Assembly (NCBI GenBank): GCA_032622095.1
Contig: CP136061.1
Span: 172,117,107-172,181,106 of the forward strand
Origin: Siphonodentalium dalli
Lineage: Eukaryota > Mollusca > Scaphopoda > Gadilida > Siphonodentaliidae
DNA: 64,000 nucleotides
Reading direction: 5' to 3'
Below, piece by piece: positions 31,201 through 45,135 of the stretch. Positions within the stretch are counted from its first letter, which is position 1. The number at the start of each line of letters is the position of its first letter. Below the pieces are notes generated by a model. The model did no database searches. It was not told the origin of the DNA and saw nothing but the letters and a program-made list of their open reading frames with translations. A program made the position numbers and the translations under genes.

Positions 31201-33305
31201 ATATGTATGTGGTGGGGATACCTATATATGTATGTGGTGGGGATACCTATATATGTATGTGGTGGGGATACCTATATATATGTGTGGTGGTGATACCTAT
31301 ATATCTGTGTGGCGAGTATACCTATATATGTGTGTGGTGGGGATACCTATATATTTGTGTGGCGGGGATACATATATATGTATGTGGTGGGGATACCTAT
31401 ATATGTATGTGGTGGGGTTACCTATAGATGTACGTGGTGGGGATACATATAGATGTATGTGGTGGTGATACCTATATATGTGTGTGGTGGGGATACCTAT
31501 AGATGTATTTGGTGGGGATACCTATGGATGTATGAGGTGGGGATACCTATAGATGTATGTGGTGGTGATACCTATAGATGTATGTGGTGGGGATACCTAT
31601 AGATGTATGTGGTGGGGATACATATAGACGTGTATGGCGGGGATACCTATATATGTGTGTGGTGGGGATACCTATATATGTCTGTGGTGGGGATACCTAT
31701 ATATGTATGTGGTGGGGATACCTATAGATGTATGTGGTGGAGATACCTATAGATGTATGTGGTGGGGATACCTATATATGTGTGTGATGGGGATACATAT
31801 AGATGTATGTGGTGGGGATACCTATAGATGTGTGGTGAGGATACCTATATATGTATGTGGTGGGGATACCTATATATGTATATTGTGGGGATACCTATAT
31901 AAGTATGTGGTGGGGATACCTATATATGTATGTGGCGGGGATACCTATATATGTATGTGGTGGTGATACCTATAGATGTGTGTGGCGGGGATACCTATAG
32001 ATGTGTGTGGTGGGGATACCTATAGATGTGTGTGGTGGAGATACCTATAGATGTATGTGGTGGTGCTACCTATATATGTATGTGGTGGGGATACCTATAT
32101 ATGTATGTGGCGGGGATACCCATAGATGTATGTGGTGGAGATACCTATAGATGTATGTGGTGGTGATGCCTATATATGTTTGTGGTGGTTATACCCATAG
32201 ATGTATGTGGTGGAGATACCTATAGATGTATGTGGTGGTGATACCTATATATGTGTGTGGTGGTGATACCTATATATGTGTGTGGTGGGGATACCTATAG
32301 ATGTATGTGGTGGGGATACCTATATATGTATGTGGTGGGGTTACCTATAGATGTACGTGGTGGGGATACATATAGATGTATGTGGTGGTGATACCTATAT
32401 AATTTTATTATGTGTGTGGTGGGGATACCTATAGATGTATTTGGTGGGGATACCTATATATGTGTGTGGTGAGGATACCTATAGATGTGTGTGGCGGGGA
32501 TACCTATGGATGTATGTGGTGGGGATACCTATAGATGTATGTGGTGGTGATACCTATATATGTATGTGGTGGGGATACATATAGACGTGTATGGCGGGGA
32601 TACCTATAGATGTGTGTGGTGCGGATACCTATGGATGTATGTGGTGGGGATACCTATAGATGTATGTGGTGGTGATACCTATAGATTTGTGTGGTGGGGG
32701 GTACCTATATATTTATGTGGTGGGGATAGCAATATATATGTGTGGTGGGGATACCTATAGACGTATGTGGTGGGGATACCTATATATGTGAGTGGTGGGT
32801 ATACATATAGATGTATGTGGTGGGGATACCTATATATGTATGTGGTGGGGATACCTATATATGTGTGTGGTGAGGATACCTATAGATGTGTGGTGAGGAT
32901 ACCTATATATGTATGTGGTGGGGATACCTATATATGTGTGTGGTGAGGATACCTATAGATGTGTGGTGAGGATACCTATATATGTATGTGGTGGGGAGAC
33001 CTATAGATGTGTGTGGCGGGGATACCTATAGATGTGTGTGGTGGGGATACCTATAGATGTGTGTGGTGGGGAGACCTATAGATGTATGTGGTGGGGATTC
33101 CTATATATGTATGTGGTGGTGATACATATATATGTGTGTGGCGGGGATACCTATATATGTATGTGGTGGGGATACCTATATATGTATGTGGTGGTGATAC
33201 CTATAGATGCGTGTGGTGGTGATACCTATAGATGTGTCTGGCGGGGATACCTATAGATGTATGTGGTGGGGATACCTATATATGTATGTGGTGGGGATAC
33301 ATATA
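25285..33305 (+). repeat. Three tandem ~2.68 kb higher-order blocks in the minisatellite
   Basis: Distinctive unit strings recur at 25285, 27942 and 30624, at 26270, 28952 and 31634, and at 27171, 29853 and 32560, so the period is 2657-2707 bp. A landmark insertion, TAATTTTATTATG, is at 27011, 29693 and 32400, and again at 37399 and 40106. Differences between copies are sparse single-base changes. A fourth copy of the block starts at 38330. Confidence 0.88.
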
Positions 33306-36300
33306 GATGTATGTGGTGGGGATACCTATTTATGTATGTGGTAGGGTTACCTATAGATGTATGTGGTGGGGATACATATAGATGTATGTGGTGGGGATAC
33401 CTATATATGTGTGTGGAGAGAATACCTATAGATGTGTGTGGCGGGGATCCCTATAGATGTATGTGGTGGGGATACCTATAGATGTATGTGGTGGGGATAC
33501 CTATAGATGTATGTTGTGGTGATACCTATAGATGTGTGTGGAGGTGATACCTATAGATGTGTGTGGCGGGGATACCTATATGTGTGTGGTGGGGATACCT
33601 ATAGATGTATGTGGTGGGGATACCTATATATGTGTGTGGTGGGGATACCTATATATGTGTGTGGCGGGGATACATATAGATGTATGTGGTGGGGATACCT
33701 ATAGATGTATGTGGTGGGGATACCTATAGATGTATGTGGTGGTGATAACTATAGATGTATGTGGTGGTGATACCTATAGATGTATGTGGCGGGGATATCT
33801 ATATATGTGTGGGTTACCTTATATAAGTATGTGGTGGTGATACCTATATATGTGTTTGGCGAGGAAACCTATATATGTGTGTGGTGGGGATACCTATATA
33901 TGTATTTGGTGGGAATACCTATAGATGTGTGTGTTGGGGATACCTATATATGTATGTGGTGGGGATACCTATATATGTATGTGGTGGGGATACCTATATA
34001 TGTATGTGGTAGGGATACCTATAGATGTGTGTGGTGGGGATACCTATATATGTGTGTGGTGGGGATACCTATAGATGTGTGTGGTGGGGATACCTATATA
34101 TGTAAGTGGTGGGGATATCTATATATGTCTGCGGTGGGGATACCTATAGATGTATGTGGTGGGGATACCTATATATGTGTGTGGTGGGGATACATATAGA
34201 TGTATGTGGTGGGGATACCTATATATGTATGGGGTGGGGATACCTATATATGTGTGTGGTGGTGATACCTATATATGTGTGTGGCGAGGATACCTATATA
34301 TGTGTGGGGTGGGGATACCTATATATGTGTGTGGCGGGGAGACCTATATATGTGTGTGGTGAGGAGACCTATATATGTGTGTGGCGGGGAGACCTATATA
34401 TGTGTGTGGTGGGGATACCTATATATGTGTGTGGCGGGGATACCTATATATGTATGTGGCGGGGAGACCTATGTATGTGTGTGGCGGGGATACCTATATA
34501 TGTGTGTGGCGGGGAGACCTATATATGTGTGTGGCGGGGATACCTATATATGTGTGTGGCGGGGAGACCTATATATGTATGTGGCTGGGAGACCTATATA
34601 TGTGTGTGGCGGGGAGACCTGTATATGTGTGTGGCGGGGATATCTATATATGTATGTGGCGGGGATACCTATACATGTGTGTGGCGGGGATAACTATATA
34701 TGTGTGTGGCGGGGAGACCTATATATGTGTGTGGCGGGGATACCTATATATGTATGTGGCGGGGATACCTATACATGTGTGTGGCGGGGATACCTATATA
34801 TGTGTGTGGCGTGGATACCTATAGATGTATGTGGCGGGGATACCTATATATGTGTGTGTTGATGAGACCTATATATGTGTGTGGCGGGGAGACCTATATA
34901 TGAGTGTGGTGGGGATACCTATATATGTGTGTGGCGGGGAGACCTATATATGTGTGTGGCGGGGAAACCTATATATGTATGTGGCGGGGATACCTATATA
35001 TGTGTGTGGCGGGGGATACCTATATATGTGTGTGGCGGGGAGACCTATATATGTGTGTGGCGGGGATACCTATATATGTGTGGTGGTGATACCTATATAT
35101 GTGTGTGGTGGGGAGACCTATATATGTGTATGGCGGGGATACCTATATATGTATGTGGTGAGGATACTTATATATGTATGTGGTGGGGATAACTATATAT
35201 GTGTGTGTGTGGGGATACCTATATATGTATGTGGTGGGGATACCTATATATGTGTGTGGTGGGGATACCTATATATGTATGTGGTGGTGATACCTATATA
35301 TGTGTGTGGTGGGGATACCTATATATGTATGTGGTGAGGATACCTATATATGTATGTGGTGAGGATACCTATATATGTATGTGGTGAGGATACCTATATA
35401 TGTATGTGGTGGGGATACCTATATATGTGTGTGGCGGGGATACCTATATATGTATGTGGCGGGGATACCTATATATGTGTGTGGCGGGGATACCTATATA
35501 TGAGTGTGGCGGGGAGACCTATATATGTGTGTGGCAGGGATACCTATATATGTGTGTGGCGGGGATACCTATATGTGTGTGTGGCGGGGATACCTATAGA
35601 TGTGTGTGGCGGGGATACCTATATAGGTATGTGGCGGGGATACCTATATATGTGTGTGGCGGGGATACCTATATATGTGTGTGGCGGGGAGACCTATATA
35701 TGTGTGTGGCGGGAATACCTATATATGTGTGTGGCGGGGATACCTATATATGTGTGTGGCGGGGATACCTATAGATGTATGTGGCGGGGATGCCTATATA
35801 TGTGTGTGTTGAGTAGACCTATATATGTGTGTGGCGGGGAGACCTATATATGTGTGTGGTGGGGATACCTATATATGTGTGTGGCGGGGATACCTATATA
35901 TGTGTGTGGTGGGGATACCTATATATGATTGTGGCGGGGAGACCTATATATGTGTGTGGCTGGGATACCTATATATGTATGTGGCGGGGATACATATATA
36001 TGTGTGTGGCGGGGATACATATATATGTGTGTGGCGGGGATACCTATATATGTGTGTGGCGGGGATACCTATATATGTGTGGTGGTGATACCTATATATG
36101 TGTTTGGTGGGGAGACCTATATATGTGTGTGGCGGAGATACCTATATATGTATGTGGTGAGGATACCTATATATGTATGTGGTGGGGATACCTATATATG
36201 TGTGTTTGTGGGGATACCTATATATGTATGTGGTGGGGATACCTATATATGTGTGTGGTGGGGAAACTATATATGTATGTGGTGGTGATACGTATATATG

Positions 36301-37080
36301 TGTGTGGTGGGGATACCTATATATGTATGTGGTGAGGATACCTATATATGTATGTGGTGAGGATACCTATATATGTGTGTTGAGGGGAGACCTATATCTG
36401 TGTGTGGAGAGGATACCTATATATGTGTGTGGCGGGGATACCTATATATGTGTGTGGCGGGGATACCTATATATGTGTATGGTGAGGATACCTATATATG
36501 TGTGTGGTGAGGATACCTATAGATGTATGTGGTGGGGATACCTATAGATGTATGTGGCGGGGATACCTATATATGTATGTGTTGGGGATACCTATAGATG
36601 TATGTGGCGGGGAGACCTATATATGTATGTGGCGGTGATACCTATATATGTGTGTGGTGGAGATACCTATATATATGTGTGTGGTGGGGATACCTATATA
36701 TGTTTGTGGTGGTGATACCTATAGATGTGTGTGGTGGGGATACCTATATATGTATGTGGTGGGGATACCTATAGATGTGTGTGGTGGGGATACCTATATA
36801 TGTATGTGGAGGGGATACCTATATATGTATGTGGTGGGGATACCTATATATGTATGTGGTGGGGTGACCTATATATGTATGTGGTGGTGATACCTATATA
36901 TGTGTTTGGCGAGGATACCTATATATGTGTGTGGTGGGGATACCTATATATGTATGTGGTGGGAATACCTTTAGATGTGTGTGTTGGGGATACCTATTCA
37001 TGTATGTGGTGGGGATACCTATATATGTATGTGGTGGGAATACCTATATATGTATGTGGTGGGGATACCTATATATATGT
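30624..37080 (+). repeat. Large duplicated segment of the array, copy 1
   Basis: This segment recurs at 38330-45135. The offset is 7706 bp up to about 32690, 7705 bp to about 34300 (a G run at 32695-32701 has one base more than its partner), and 8055 bp from about 34375 onward because copy 2 has 350 bp (14 units) more near 42025-42380. The copies are near-identical elsewhere, for example the strings at 34700/42755, 35350/43405 and 36648/44703. Confidence 0.85.
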
Positions 37081-38329
37081 GTGGTGGGGATACCTATATA
37101 TGTATGTGGCGGGGATACCCATAGATGTATGTGGGGGAGATACCTATAGATGTATGTGGTGGTGATGCCTATATATGTTTGTGGTGGTTATACCCATAGA
37201 TGTATGTGGTGGAGATACCTATAGATGTATGTGGTGGTGATACCTATATATGTGTGTGGTGGTGATACCTATATATGTGTGTGGTGGGGATACCTATAGA
37301 TGTATGTGGTGGGGATACCTATATATGTATGTGGTGGGGTTACCTATAGATGTACGTGGTGGGGATACATATAGATGTATGTGGTGGTGATACCTATATA
37401 ATTTTATTATGTGTGTGGTGGGGATACCTATAGATGTATTTGGTGGGGATACCTATATATGTGTGTGGTGAGGATACCTATAGATGTGTGTGGCGGGGAT
37501 ACCTATGGATGTATGTGGTGGGGATACCTATAGATGTATGTGGTGGTGATACCTATATATGTATGTGGTGGGGATACATATAGACGTGTATGGCGGGGAT
37601 ACCTATAGATGTGTGTGGTGGGGATACCTATGGATGTATGTGGTGGGGATACCTATAGATGTATGTGGTGGTGATACCTATAGATTTGTGTGGTGGGGGT
37701 ACCTATATATTTATGTGGTGGGGATAGCAATATATATGTGTGGTGGGGATACCTATAGACGTATGTGGTGGGGATACCTATATATGTGAGTGGTGGGTAT
37801 ACATATAGATGTATGTGGTGGGGATACCTATATATGTATGTGGTGGGGATACCTATATAAGTGTGTGGTGAGGATACCTATAGATGTGTGGTGAGGATAC
37901 CTATATATGTATGTGGTGGGGATACCTATATATGTGTGTGGTGAGGATACCTATAGATGTGTGGTGAGGATACCTATATATGTATGTGGTGGGGAGACCT
38001 ATAGATGTGTGTGGCGGGGATACCTATAGATGTGTGTGGTGGGGATACCTATAGATGTGTGTGGTGGGGAGACCTATAGATGTGTGTGGTGGGGAGACCT
38101 ATAGATGTATGTGGTGGGGATTCCTATATATGTATGTGGTGGTGATACATATATGTGTGTGTGGCGGGGATACCTATATATGTATGTGGTGGGGATACCT
38201 ATATATGTGTGTGGCGGGGATACCTATATATGTGTGTGGCGGTGATACCTATATATGTGTATGGTGAGGATACCTATATATGTGTGTGGTGAGGATACCT
38301 ATAGATGTATGTGGTGCGGATACCTATAG

Positions 38330-41300
38330 ATGTATGTGGCGGGGATACCTATATATGTATGTGTTGGGGATACATATAGATGTATATGGCGGGGAGACCT
38401 ATATATGTATGTGGCGGTGATACCTATATATATGTGTGTGGTGGTGATACCTATATATATGTGTGTGGTGGGAATACCTATATATGTGTGTGGTGGGGAT
38501 ACCTATATATGTATATGGTGGGGATACCTATATATGTATGTGGTGGGGATACCTATATATGTTTGTGGTGGGGTTACCTATATATGTATGTGGTGGTGAT
38601 ACCTATATATGTGTTTGGCGAGGATACCTATATATGTGTGTGGTGGGGATACCTATATATGTATGTGGAGGGAATACCTATAGATGTGTGTGTTGGGGAT
38701 ACCTATTGATGTATGTGGTGGGGATACCTATATATGTATGTGGTGGGGATACCTATATATGTATGTGGTGGGGATACCTATATATATGTGTGGTGGTGAT
38801 ACCAATATATGTATGTGGTGGGGATACCTATATATGTATGTGGTGGGGATACCTATATATATGTGTGGTGGTGATACCTATATATGTGTGTGGCGAGGAT
38901 ACCTATATATGTATGTGGTGGGGATACCTATATATGTATGTGGTGGGGATACCTATATATGTATGTGGTGGGGATACCTATATATATGTGTGGTGGTGAT
39001 ACCTATATATCTGTGTGGCGAGTATACCTATATATGTGTGTGGTGGGGATACCTATATATTTGTGTGGCGGGGATACATATATATGTATGTGGTGGGGAT
39101 ACCTATATATGTATGTGGTGGGGTTACCTATAGATGTACGTGGTGGGGATACATATAGATGTATGTGGTGGTGATACCTATATATGTGTGTGGTGGGGAT
39201 ACCTATAGATGTATTTGGTGGGGATACCTATGGATGTATGAGGTGGGGATACCTATAGATGTATGTGGTGGTGATACCTATAGATGTATGTGGTGGGGAT
39301 ACCTATAGATGTATGTGGTGGGGATACATATAGACGTGTATGGCGGGGATACCTATATATGTGTGTGGTGGGGATACCTATATATGTCTGTGGTGGGGAT
39401 ACCTATATATGTATGTGGTGGGGATACCTATAGATGTATGTGGTGGAGATACCTATAGATGTATGTGGTGGGGATACCTATATATGTGTGTGATGGGGAT
39501 ACATATAGATGTATGTGGTGGGGATACCTATAGATGTGTGGTGAGGATACCTATATATGTATGTGGTGGGGATACCTATATATGTATATTGTGGGGATAC
39601 CTATATAAGTATGTGGTGGGGATACCTATATATGTATGTGGCGGGGATACCTATATATGTATGTGGTGGTGATACCTATAGATGTGTGTGGCGGGGATAC
39701 CTATAGATGTGTGTGGTGGGGATACCTATAGATGTGTGTGGTGGAGATACCTATAGATGTATGTGGTGGTGCTACCTATATATGTATGTGGTGGGGATAC
39801 CTATATATGTATGTGGCGGGGATACCCATAGATGTATGTGGTGGAGATACCTATAGATGTATGTGGTGGTGATGCCTATATATGTTTGTGGTGGTTATAC
39901 CCATAGATGTATGTGGTGGAGATACCTATAGATGTATGTGGTGGTGATACCTATATATGTGTGTGGTGGTGATACCTATATATGTGTGTGGTGGGGATAC
40001 CTATAGATGTATGTGGTGGGGATACCTATATATGTATGTGGTGGGGTTACCTATAGATGTACGTGGTGGGGATACATATAGATGTATGTGGTGGTGATAC
40101 CTATATAATTTTATTATGTGTGTGGTGGGGATACCTATAGATGTATTTGGTGGGGATACCTATATATGTGTGTGGTGAGGATACCTATAGATGTGTGTGG
40201 CGGGGATACCTATGGATGTATGTGGTGGGGATACCTATAGATGTATGTGGTGGTGATACCTATATATGTATGTGGTGGGGATACATATAGACGTGTATGG
40301 CGGGGATACCTATAGATGTGTGTGGTGCGGATACCTATGGATGTATGTGGTGGGGATACCTATAGATGTATGTGGTGGTGATACCTATAGATTTGTGTGG
40401 TGGGGGTACCTATATATTTATGTGGTGGGGATAGCAATATATATGTGTGGTGGGGATACCTATAGACGTATGTGGTGGGGATACCTATATATGTGAGTGG
40501 TGGGTATACATATAGATGTATGTGGTGGGGATACCTATATATGTATGTGGTGGGGATACCTATATATGTGTGTGGTGAGGATACCTATAGATGTGTGGTG
40601 AGGATACCTATATATGTATGTGGTGGGGATACCTATATATGTGTGTGGTGAGGATACCTATAGATGTGTGGTGAGGATACCTATATATGTATGTGGTGGG
40701 GAGACCTATAGATGTGTGTGGCGGGGATACCTATAGATGTGTGTGGTGGGGATACCTATAGATGTGTGTGGTGGGGAGACCTATAGATGTATGTGGTGGG
40801 GATTCCTATATATGTATGTGGTGGTGATACATATATATGTGTGTGGCGGGGATACCTATATATGTATGTGGTGGGGATACCTATATATGTATGTGGTGGT
40901 GATACCTATAGATGCGTGTGGTGGTGATACCTATAGATGTGTCTGGCGGGGATACCTATAGATGTATGTGGTGGGGATACCTATATATGTATGTGGTGGG
41001 GATACATATAGATGTATGTGGTGGGGATACCTATTTATGTATGTGGTAGGGTTACCTATAGATGTATGTGGTGGGGATACATATAGATGTATGTGGTGGG
41101 GATACCTATATATGTGTGTGGAGAGAATACCTATAGATGTGTGTGGCGGGGATCCCTATAGATGTATGTGGTGGGGATACCTATAGATGTATGTGGTGGG
41201 GATACCTATAGATGTATGTTGTGGTGATACCTATAGATGTGTGTGGAGGTGATACCTATAGATGTGTGTGGCGGGGATACCTATATGTGTGTGGTGGGGA

Positions 41301-44300
41301 TACCTATAGATGTATGTGGTGGGGATACCTATATATGTGTGTGGTGGGGATACCTATATATGTGTGTGGCGGGGATACATATAGATGTATGTGGTGGGGA
41401 TACCTATAGATGCATGTGGTGGGGATACCTATAGATGTATGTGGTGGTGATAACTATAGATGTATGTGGTGGTGATACCTATAGATGTATGTGGCGGGGA
41501 TATCTATATATGTGTGGGTTACCTTATATAAGTATGTGGTGGTGATACCTATATATGTGTTTGGCGAGGAAACCTATATATGTGTGTGGTGGGGATACCT
41601 ATATATGTATTTGGTGGGAATACCTATAGATGTGTGTGTTGGGGATACCTATATATGTATGTGGTGGGGATACCTATATATGTATGTGGTGGGGATACCT
41701 ATATATGTATGTGGTAGGGATACCTATAGATGTGTGTGGTGGGGATACCTATATATGTGTGTGGTGGGGATACCTATAGATGTGTGTGGTGGGGATACCT
41801 ATATATGTAAGTGGTGGGGATATCTATATATGTCTGCGGTGGGGATACCTATAGATGTATGTGGTGGGGATACCTATATATGTGTGTGGTGGGGATACAT
41901 ATAGATGTATGTGGTGGGGATACCTATATATGTATGGGGTGGGGATACCTATATATGTGTGTGGTGGTGATACCTATATATGTGTGTGGCGAGGATACCT
42001 ATATATGTGTGGGGTGGGGATACCTATATATGTGTGTGGTGGGGATACCTATAGATGTGTGTGGTGGGGATACCTATATATGTAAGTGGTGGGGATATCT
42101 ATATATGTGTGCGGTGGGGATACCTATAGATGTATGTGGTGGGGATACCTATATATGTGTGTGGTGGGGATACATATAGATGTATGTGGTGGGGATACCT
42201 ATATATGTATGTGGTGGGGATACCTATATATGTGTGTGGTGGTGATACCTATATATGTATGTGGTGGGGATACCTATATATGTGTGTGGTGGTGATACCT
42301 ATATATGTGTGTGGCGAGGATACCTATATATGTATGTGGTGGGGATACCTATATATGATTATGGCGGGGATACCTATATATGTGTGTGGCGGGGAGACCT
42401 ATATATGTGTGTGGTGAGGAGACCTATATATGTGTGTGGCGGGGAGACCTATATATGTGTGTGGTGGGGATACCTATATATGTGTGTGGCGGGGATACCT
42501 ATATATGTATGTGGCGGGGAGACCTATGTATGTGTGTGGCGGGGATACCTATATATGTGTGTGGCGGGGAGACCTATATATGTGTGTGGCGGGGATACCT
42601 ATATATGTGTGTGGCGGGGAGACCTATATATGTATGTGGCTGGGAGACCTATATATGTGTGTGGCGGGGAGACCTGTATATGTGTGTGGCGGGGATATCT
42701 ATATATGTATGTGGCGGGGATACCTATACATGTGTGTGGCGGGGATAACTATATATGTGTGTGGCGGGGAGACCTATATATGTGTGTGGCGGGGATACCT
42801 ATATATGTATGTGGCGGGGATACCTATACATGTGTGTGGCGGGGATACCTATATATGTGTGTGGCGTGGATACCTATAGATGTATGTGGCGGGGATACCT
42901 ATATATGTGTGTGTTGATGAGACCTATATATGTGTGTGGCGGGGAGACCTATATATGAGTGTGGTGGGGATACCTATATATGTGTGTGGCGGGGAGACCT
43001 ATATATGTGTGTGGCGGGGAAACCTATATATGTATGTGGCGGGGATACCTATATATGTGTGTGGCGGGGGATACCTATATATGTGTGTGGCGGGGAGACC
43101 TATATATGTGTGTGGCGGGGATACCTATATATGTGTGGTGGTGATACCTATATATGTGTGTGGTGGGGAGACCTATATATGTGTATGGCGGGGATACCTA
43201 TATATGTATGTGGTGAGGATACTTATATATGTATGTGGTGGGGATAACTATATATGTGTGTGTGTGGGGATACCTATATATGTATGTGGTGGGGATACCT
43301 ATATATGTGTGTGGTGGGGATACCTATATATGTATGTGGTGGTGATACCTATATATGTGTGTGGTGGGGATACCTATATATGTATGTGGTGAGGATACCT
43401 ATATATGTATGTGGTGAGGATACCTATATATGTATGTGGTGAGGATACCTATATATGTATGTGGTGGGGATACCTATATATGTGTGTGGCGGGGATACCT
43501 ATATATGTATGTGGCGGGGATACCTATATATGTGTGTGGCGGGGATACCTATATATGAGTGTGGCGGGGAGACCTATATATGTGTGTGGCAGGGATACCT
43601 ATATATGTGTGTGGCGGGGATACCTATATGTGTGTGTGGCGGGGATACCTATAGATGTGTGTGGCGGGGATACCTATATAGGTATGTGGCGGGGATACCT
43701 ATATATGTGTGTGGCGGGGATACCTATATATGTGTGTGGCGGGGAGACCTATATATGTGTGTGGCGGGAATACCTATATATGTGTGTGGCGGGGATACCT
43801 ATATATGTGTGTGGCGGGGATACCTATAGATGTATGTGGCGGGGATGCCAATATATGTGTGTGTTGAGTAGACCTATATATGTGTGTGGCGGGGAGACCT
43901 ATATATGTGTGTGGTGGGGATACCTATATATGTGTGTGGCGGGGATACCTATATATGTGTGTGGTGGGGATACCTATATATGATTGTGGCGGGGAGACCT
44001 ATATATGTGTGTGGCTGGGATACCTATATATGTATGTGGCGGGGATACATATATATGTGTGTGGCGGGGATACATATATATGTGTGTGGCGGGGATACCT
44101 ATATATGTGTGTGGCGGGGATACCTATATATGTGTGGTGGTGATACCTATATATGTGTTTGGTGGGGAGACCTATATATGTGTGTGGCGGAGATACCTAT
44201 ATATGTATGTGGTGAGGATACCTATATATGTATGTGGTGGGGATACCTATATATGTGTGTTTGTGGGGATACCTATATATGTATGTGGTGGGGATACCTA

Positions 44301-45135
44301 TATATGTGTGTGGTGGGGAAACTATATATGTATGTGGTGGTGATACGTATATATGTGTGTGGTGGGGATACCTATATATGTATGTGGTGAGGATACCTAT
44401 ATATGTATGTGGTGAGGATACCTATATATGTGTGTTGAGGGGAGACCTATATCTGTGTGTGGAGAGGATACCTATATATGTGTGTGGCGGGGATACCTAT
44501 ATATGTGTGTGGCGGGGATACCTATATATGTGTATGGTGAGGATACCTATATATGTGTGTGGTGAGGATACCTATAGATGTATGTGGTGGGGATACCTAT
44601 AGATGTATGTGGCGGGGATACCTATATATGTATGTGTTGGGGATACCTATAGATGTATGTGGCGGGGAGACCTATATATGTATGTGGCGGTGATACCTAT
44701 ATATGTGTGTGGTGGAGATACCTATATATATGTGTGTGGTGGGGATACCTATATATGTTTGTGGTGGTGATACCTATAGATGTGTGTGGTGGGGATACCT
44801 ATATATGTATGTGGTGGGGATACCTATAGATGTGTGTGGTGGGGATACCTATATATGTATGTGGAGGGGATACCTATATATGTATGTGGTGGGGATACCT
44901 ATATATGTATGTGGTGGGGTGACCTATATATGTATGTGGTGGTGATACCTATATATGTGTTTGGCGAGGATACCTATATATGTGTGTGGTGGGGATACCT
45001 ATATATGTATGTGGTGGGAATACCTTTAGATGTGTGTGTTGGGGATACCTATTCATGTATGTGGTGGGGATACCTATATATGTATGTGGTGGGAATACCT
45101 ATATATGTATGTGGTGGGGATACCTATATATATGT
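38330..45135 (+). repeat. Large duplicated segment of the array, copy 2
   Basis: This is the partner of 30624-37080. It contains the extra 14-unit stretch near 42025-42380, itself a local tandem copy of the preceding units (GGTGGGGATATCTATATATG followed by TGCGG units occur twice). After 45135 it continues into a block that matches 23200-25155, whereas copy 1 leaves it at about 37080. Confidence 0.85.
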
